In this document: in pieces, positions 58,684-64,000 of the stretch
Numbering within the stretch: position 1 is the first letter of the stretch
Layout of the letters: each line of letters starts with the position of its first letter
NCBI RefSeq assembly: GCF_000801105.2
Contig: NC_079514.1
Coordinates: 19,012,293-19,076,292 of the forward strand
DNA from: Raphanus sativus
Lineage: Eukaryota; Streptophyta; Magnoliopsida; Brassicales; Brassicaceae
DNA: 64,000 nucleotides
Direction of reading: 5' to 3'
Made by a program: the position numbers and the translations under genes
The notes under the pieces: model-generated
The model's input: the letters and a program-made list of their open reading frames with translations, nothing else
Databases searched by the model: none
Told to the model about the DNA's origin: nothing

Positions 58684-60097
58684 TGATAACAAGACTTTTC
58701 GGGTCCCTATCAAATGCAGTAGTATAAAAGATTGTCGAACCAATCCTAGGTGATTTCAATGCACTGAGAATACAAATCCATGCTTAATCTAAGTGCAACC
58801 AAAAGTGAGATGAGTTTTAAACTAGAGTAATACTAAAATGCAGTAAAACTGTAAACTTTCTTTGATTATGAGATGGGAGAACTCATGGGAATAGGGATTA
58901 GATCTTGGGTGATCAAGTTTTGAACTAAAGGGGATGACTTTCAATCAATCTAGCAATCTTAGGCCTAGACACAATGCTAAACAAGCTCTATCCCTAGATG
59001 AATGTTCATTTGCTAAAGCAACTCAAGCATCAAATTCCTTTGGTTGAATATTGCTAAAGCAATCATTAAAAACAAGCCTACTAGCCATCTTAACACCTTT
59101 AACAACAAATTCCTTTGGCAAAGTGTGTTAAGAGCTTAGAAGAGTTGACTCAGACATTTCATCAAACACCTTCCGGGTGTGAAATGTCTAGAGATCAACC
59201 TTTGAGAGGCCAACTCAAAAGAAGCAATAAGACTACTCTAATAGCAAGGAAATAGAAAGATAGAACATAAAACCCTTTAGATCTAGCTTAATCACCCTTG
59301 ATCTCCCTAACCCATGAATCCTAAGAGGACTACTCACTAATCACCATGATTCTTCTCAAACCCATAAGAGATTCAAGCTTAATCATGAAAAGAAAGAAAA
59401 TAAGAACTTAAAATAACTCAAGAACACAAGAACAAAATGATGGTTTGATTCAAAGGAAAGAACTTTATCCCCCAAAAGGTTTGTGTTTTCTCAAGAGATA
59501 ATAAGATAAATCCATCATTTGGGTCTAAAAAGTATTTATATGATCCTTCCAAACCCTAATGGTTGATAATAAAAGGTCTAAAAAGCCCTTAAAAGCATTA
59601 CAAATCGCATAAGTAAAGACACGCAGCGGAGTCGCAACCCCGCTGGCTAACCCCGCTCCGGCCATTTTGCTTCGTCTCCTGTGGTAAACCCGAGCGGCCT
59701 TGGTGACTCCGCTCCGTATGGCTGCTCAACCCCGCTCCGGACCTCACACCGGTGTCGTGACTCCGCTCCAAGACCCCGCTCCAGCCACTTCACACCGTTT
59801 CTCGTCGTAAACCCGAGCGGTGTTACTTACGCCGCTCCATGTACTCGTTCCGACCTCGCTCTGGATCACAGCGGACCTGCGAACCCGCTCCAAGCACCCC
59901 GCTCCAGACGCTAACTTGCACAATCCCCATCTTTCACCTCTTTTGATCCATAACCCATCTCGAACACCTAGCATGCTCCAACACCTGATAAGGACTTATG
60001 CATGCAAAATGCAAGCTAAAGAAGCCTAAATCCTATTCTAAATGATCAAAATGTGCAAGATATCAAAGCTAAAAACATGCAAATGCACAAGATATCA
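58684..60097 (-). repeat. 5' LTR of the Athila
   Basis: 1414 bp, near-identical to 46971-48397 but lacking 13 bp near 59968. TATAAATA on the minus strand at 59540-59533, with the CCGCTCC cluster at about 59635-59900 upstream of it. Confidence 0.95.
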
Positions 60098-60199
60098 ATG
60101 ACAAGTAGTAAATCGATTAAGATTATATCCCCTTCTTGACTCAATAAAAACTTTTTTGAAAACGTTTTAAATAAGATTCATCAAGTAGATAGATATTAG

Positions 60200-61000
60200 T
60201 AATCCCCCCCAAACTTAAATTACACTGTCCCCAGTGTAACACAGTCGGTGGTAAAGTGAAAATAATAAAGCAATGGCACAAAATTAACAAGTAAGAACGA
60301 TATACCAGCTTGCTAATGTCGGTGACGATCGACACAATGAAGTGACAATCGATCGTGTGATATGAAGTGCTGGCGATCGATATCGAGCTGGTCACATTAG
60401 GCGATGTGCTGAGCAATCGTTTACCTGGATCTTTTTTTTTTTACTAACTAAAACACAATATCAGTAGAACCTCCCCCAGACTTAAATAACACTATAATGG
60501 TGTTATCAAGTCGGAGATTGGTGAGAAATAAACCGTAAGTACTCAATTTAACAAGTTAGAACGAAATACCTGACCGGAATAGATGTTGATCGATGTAAAC
60601 GTGTTGTCATCGGTCGTGGCAGATTTGGTTATGGCGATTGATATCGACTTCTTCTCGTCGGTCGATATTATGGCAATCGTTTACTTGGGTCCCTATTCTA
60701 AATAGCTAATCTAAATTATAATATTAGTACGACCTCCCCTAGACTTAAACAACACTGTTACCAGTGGTATACAGTCTAAGATTGGTGGAAGAATAAATCA
60801 TAAGGACAATAATTAACAAGGAAAATTAGTATATCTGACTTTGATGTGAATATTGACCAACATAGTTAAGTGGCGATCGATACTCTTGATGCTCTTTTGA
60901 TCAACACAATTAAGTGGCGATCGATCGATGCTAGTGATGCTCTGTCGACAAATGCTGCGCAGTCATCGGTCGATATTGGTATATCAATGCTTTTTCCATG
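60200..61000 (-). repeat. Three tandem units of about 265 bp in the 3' region of element C
   Basis: Each unit opens on the + strand with CCTCCCCNAGACTTAAA-type sequence (about 60205, 60470 and 60735). A dyad-like ACACTGT...GTGT stretch follows, then a TAACAAGTNAGAACGATATACC-like segment and one or more ATCGATCGA/GCGATCGAT motifs. Read on the minus strand the opening is a run of G/A resembling a polypurine tract. Confidence 0.8.
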
Positions 61001-61089
61001 AATCTTCTCATGTAACCTAACATAGATAAAACACTAAAATAAAACATTAAAAGTGAGTAACAAAAAAATATAAAACGAATATTTTTTTT

Positions 61090-61245
61090 TTTTATTTCGG
61101 ATGAACAGTGACTCTGCTACAGTAACAATGCTACAGTGACTTTGCTACAGTGTCAATCGATTTTCTTGCTACAGTATTGATCGATGTCCTCGCTATAGTG
61201 TCACTCGGCACTGTTGCTACAGTGTTGGGCGTACTGTTCATTTTT
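61090..61245. repeat. CTACAGT motif array
   Basis: Six or so copies of TGCTACAGTG at 12-26 bp spacing, bracketed by GATGAACAGTG (61098) and GTACTGTTCAT (61230), i.e. the GAACAGT motif in both orientations. It lies just downstream of the gag stop of element C. Confidence 0.75.
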
Positions 61246-61451
61246 TTTTTTGAATAACATGCGATAATTAGAAACAAAAATTGTTAGTATATGAAAATAA
61301 ATCCAAATTTAAAACAAACCTAACAGTGGGTTGCCCCCCACTCAGCGCTTATTTTCAGTCATTAGCTTGACTTTTGGAGATCTGATTTGGTCCGGATGAG
61401 AATGAGAATATGCTCCAAAACAAATCTCAATGTCCAATCTTTGAGGCTTTA

Positions 61452-62985
61452 TCATTCTTGTGTGAAAGCCTCCTCCATAGACTTTTCTCCTTCGTCTATC
61501 ATCCCAGCAATAAGGGGTGCTCGAAGCTTTGCAAACGGCTGTGAGAAGCTTCTGCTGCGCACTCTGGATGTCCTAACACAATCTGAAAAGTAAGGAGTCA
61601 ATGGTAACTGAGAACCTCCCTTGGTTCGTTTCCGCTTCTTCCAATTTTTCCTCTTCTTTCCCACAAACTTGTGTAGTCTCACTCCAAATTTCCTGACATC
61701 ATCGGAGAAGTGAGGAATCAATGATAACTGGGAATCCCTTTTGGTTCTTTTCCTCTTCCTCCAATTCATCATCATCTTTGCCCCAGACTTGTCTAAACGC
61801 GTGGTGGTATCTCCATCAAAAATATTTCCACACACTTCATACTCATTCTGTTCTGATTCGCGTCTGGTATCGATCGATGAACCCGTGGTAGTGTCGATCA
61901 ATAACAGATTGATGATGTCAATCGGTGGTATCCGGTAGTTGTCGATCGATGGTGGAGTGATATTATCGATCGATGTTTTCTGAACAGTGTCGATCGAGGC
62001 TTCTTCTCTGAGGCCTTTGTCGACTTCAGTTCTACACCTCATCTCTCTCTGAGAAGCTACTACATGCTGATGATCCTTAAATACTCCATTGTAGGAATCT
62101 AGATGCATACCTCTATCTGGTGGTATAGGAGATTCAGCTTCAAACACGGTACAGGGAACCACAATCTTCACAGGGTCATGTATCCTCTTCACTCTTTTGC
62201 AAATCCCAACAGATTCTTCTACGCATATGGGTCTTAGATATTCAGGGACATCAAGGTATGAGGTCTCAGACTTGTGCATTCTCACTTCAATCGGTTCCGA
62301 CTCAACTGTGTATCCTGGTAGCTCGTCCAACCATGTGTGTCGATCGATGCACTCGGGTGGGTGTCGATCGATGATGAATGGTGGATGTTGATCGATCTCA
62401 TCAGGTTGGTATCGATCGATTCTAGCCTTTGACGAAGTCTCCAAATCTTTTCTCATAGTGTTCTGCTCGTCATCAAGTTTCTGTTCTGACTCAAGCCATT
62501 CCTCCAGCTCTATGAATTCTTCCATAGTGACTTCTACACTCGAGTCCAAGTCTCCAAGTTGTTCTCCATCCTCTAACTCCAAGAATTCTTCTAGTTCCAA
62601 GAAATCTTCCATGGTGATCTCTTTTTCTACATCTGGGTCAGGATAACAGCTTGATACATCAGTGTACTCCAGTGTCGAGTCTGTAATGTCCTGAGGACAA
62701 CTCGATCTTTCAGGGATTTCGGGTGGTGTCGATCTGTGACAAACGTCTTTGTCGATCGATGTTGAGATGCTGGTATCGATTGATGCTGAAGTGATATTGT
62801 CGATCGATGTCGAGGTCGCGGAGTCGATCGATGCTGAGCTTGTGTTACAAATATCGGCTTCTTCTACTCTGCTCAGCTCTCCAGATTCATGTTGTTCATC
62901 ACCCTCTACTGTATAATTGTTGACCAGCTGTCCTCTATTCAGTTTGTCCCTTTGTGTATCCTCATAAGCATGTTGAACCTGAACA
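61452..62985 (-). pseudogene. C-terminal tail of element C gag with SID repeats
   Basis: This frame is open from at least 62985, where it overlaps the end of the gag frame, to a stop at 61454-61452. The first ATG inside is 62612. About fifteen Ser-Ile-Asp or Ile-Asp-Arg units, coded by ATCGATCGA-type DNA, are spaced by roughly 8-12 residues (SIDTVQKTSIDNITPPSID). The middle has an acidic ELEE/LESE stretch; the end is basic (NWRKRKRTKRDSQL and a second copy NWKKRKRTKGGSQL). No protease or RT motif. Probably one polyprotein with gag, split by a single frameshift near 62985. Function unknown. Confidence 0.65.
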
Positions 62986-63916
62986 TTCGGCTGCTTGACA
63001 TGAGTTGTTGGGTTTCAAAATCTTCATTCTGCTCGCTGTAGACATAATCAACAATATGGCTGATACTATTTATTATTCCTTTTTCACGATCTGCACTCAT
63101 CTTGTCCATCATGTAATCAAACATTTTACTTCGAATTGCTACAGCTTCACTGAAAAATTTACCTAGGAAGGTGGTTTTGATGTCTTCCCAACAAGTTAAA
63201 GATCTTGGCTGCAACTTACTGAACCAGCTAAAAGCATCTCCAGATAAAAAATATGGGAAAATCTTGCAGATAATGTGATCTACATGTACCTCATTCTGCT
63301 CGTTTGCTGATGAGAGGGCTGATGAGGCTAACCCCTCGAGTGTCTTGATAAGATCTTTGGGATTTTCAATAGGAAGACCTTTGAAAGGGTCCTCGCTTCC
63401 CAAATCATAACATTGGCTTGTCAAAGTAAAGTCGTTTGTCTCAGCAACATCAATCACATCAGGGATGACATCACCATCTGCATTAATCAATTGTCCTCTG
63501 GTATTGCAAGGACGACCTTCTTCGTCTCGCCAGATACCTCTCTTATCGATCTTAAGTATGAGCGCTTTCGCCTCATGTGTCTCCCCGCAAGTGGTGTTGG
63601 TCGACCTTTGATGAACATATTTTTTTGGCGTCGGATGAACAGTGTCCGGATGAACAGTATCCGGATGAACAGTATCCCGGTGAACAGTACCGCGATGAAC
63701 AGTATTTTGATGAACAGTACCGCGATGAACAGCGTGGCAATAAACAGTATCGGTCGACGGGATGAACAGTGTCGATCGATTTCGGATGAACAGTATCGAT
63801 CGATATGGGATGAACAATGTTCGGATGAATAGTGTTTTCATAAATAGGACCGCGATGAACAGTGTCGATCGACACGGGATGAACAGTGTTGATCGACGTC
63901 GGATGAATAGTATCAA
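62939..63916 (-). pseudogene. gag of element C
   Basis: 325 codons. The first 90 are translated minisatellite (repeats of DTVHP/LFIR type), then TPKKYVHQRST and a capsid-type gag core (about residues 195-270): FPYFLSGDAFSWFSKLQPRS, TCWEDIKTTFLGKFF and RSKMFDYMM. This core resembles Athila-class gag. It ends at a TGA at 62941-62939, but the neighbouring frame continues sensibly, so a frameshift is likely. Leader repeats keep their frame because most units are 15 or 24 bp. The true start may be inside or upstream of the repeats. Confidence 0.75.
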
Positions 63917-64000
63917 TCGATGCGGGATGAACAGTACCTCGATGAACAGTATTCGGATGAACAGTACCCGTGTGAATAGTACCTGCGTGAACAGTACTCC
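63630..64000. repeat. GATGAACAGT minisatellite, 15- and 24-bp units
   Basis: About twenty units. The basic unit is GATGAACAGTATCCG (15 bp); longer ones insert CGATCGAT (e.g. GTATCGATCGATATGG). It lies in the leader/N-terminal region of element C, so relative to transcription the motif is ACTGTTCATC. It continues past the window edge. Confidence 0.9.

Larger units (their letters stand above)
46971..60097 (-). mobile_element. Full-length Athila (Ty3/gypsy) retrotransposon
   Basis: 13,127 bp, transcribed right to left: 5' LTR 60097-58684, primer site 58680-58662, gag-pol 58552-52912, Athila ORF 51854-50028, purine tract, 3' LTR 48397-46971, target duplication ATGAC. LTRs of 1414 and 1427 bp differ by one 13-bp indel and about four substitutions by eye, so the insertion is very recent. 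Gag-pol nevertheless has a frameshift inside RT and more damage at its C-terminus. Confidence 0.95.
44622..64000 (-). mobile_element. Element C: gag-only Athila-like LTR element, interrupted by a full Athila
   Basis: Transcribed right to left. From the right edge: a GAACAGT-rich leader, a gag frame (63916-62939) running into a long SID-repeat tail (to 61452), a 3' region with three related units (60200-61000), then the Athila insertion (46971-60097). The 3' region continues at 46970-46066 and ends in the 3' LTR (46065-44622). No protease, RT, RNase H or integrase sequence is found between the gag end and the LTR, so it depends on other elements. The 5' LTR is beyond 64000. Confidence 0.75.

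Overview
The window is nuclear DNA of a flowering plant, almost certainly a crucifer (Brassicaceae). Two genes sit side by side in a convergent pair: a 724-codon SUVR2-type SET-domain gene and a xi-class glutathione transferase. From memory, these correspond to the adjacent Arabidopsis loci At5g43990 and At5g44000. The mobile elements also fit a crucifer: Athila and Tat LTR retrotransposons, an Emigrant-like MITE and small Helitrons ending in CTAG. The two host genes and their spacers occupy only about 6 kb of the 64 kb; nearly everything else is transposon.

Layout. 1-15150: a Tat-lineage Ty3/gypsy element (element A, + strand, only its 3' part in the window), split at 214-218/9497-9501 by a second Tat element (element B, 219-9496). 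Element B has 571-bp LTRs, a perfect AAAGA target duplication and a decayed coding region. Element A carries a four-exon antisense gene between pol and its 3' LTR, and A itself interrupts a DUF4283/zinc-knuckle gene (15152-16449, - strand). 16450-18748: AT-rich spacer with a Tourist-like MITE and a 717-bp Helitron. 18860-20221 (+): GST gene with a one-base deletion at its active-site motif. 20793-23880 (-): SUVR2-like gene, nine coding exons, all in phase. 24331-32213: Helitron-rich block with an RPA1/DUF223-like broken gene, a 3.4-kb Helitron carrying a kinase fragment, and a 1.17-kb foldback element. 32214-39303: AT-rich DNA with an Emigrant-like MITE, microsatellites and a 0.5-kb tandem duplication. 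39304-42726: an intact-looking hAT transposon with perfect 8-bp target duplication and a full transposase gene. 43876-44553: a non-autonomous hAT. 44622-64000: a minus-strand, gag-only Athila-like element (element C, open at the right edge), interrupted by a full 13.1-kb minus-strand Athila (46971-60097, target duplication ATGAC, nearly identical LTRs).

How the parts relate. There are two nests: Tat in Tat in a gene, and Athila in a gag-only relative. In element B and in the Athila insertion the LTRs are nearly identical although the coding regions are broken, which suggests that defective copies are moved by proteins made elsewhere. Several elements are dense in short repeated motifs (GAACAGT, ATCGATCGAT, CCCCGCT) placed in leaders, LTR promoters or reading frames. 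All statements come from reading the sequence by eye and from recalled family knowledge; no database search was run.
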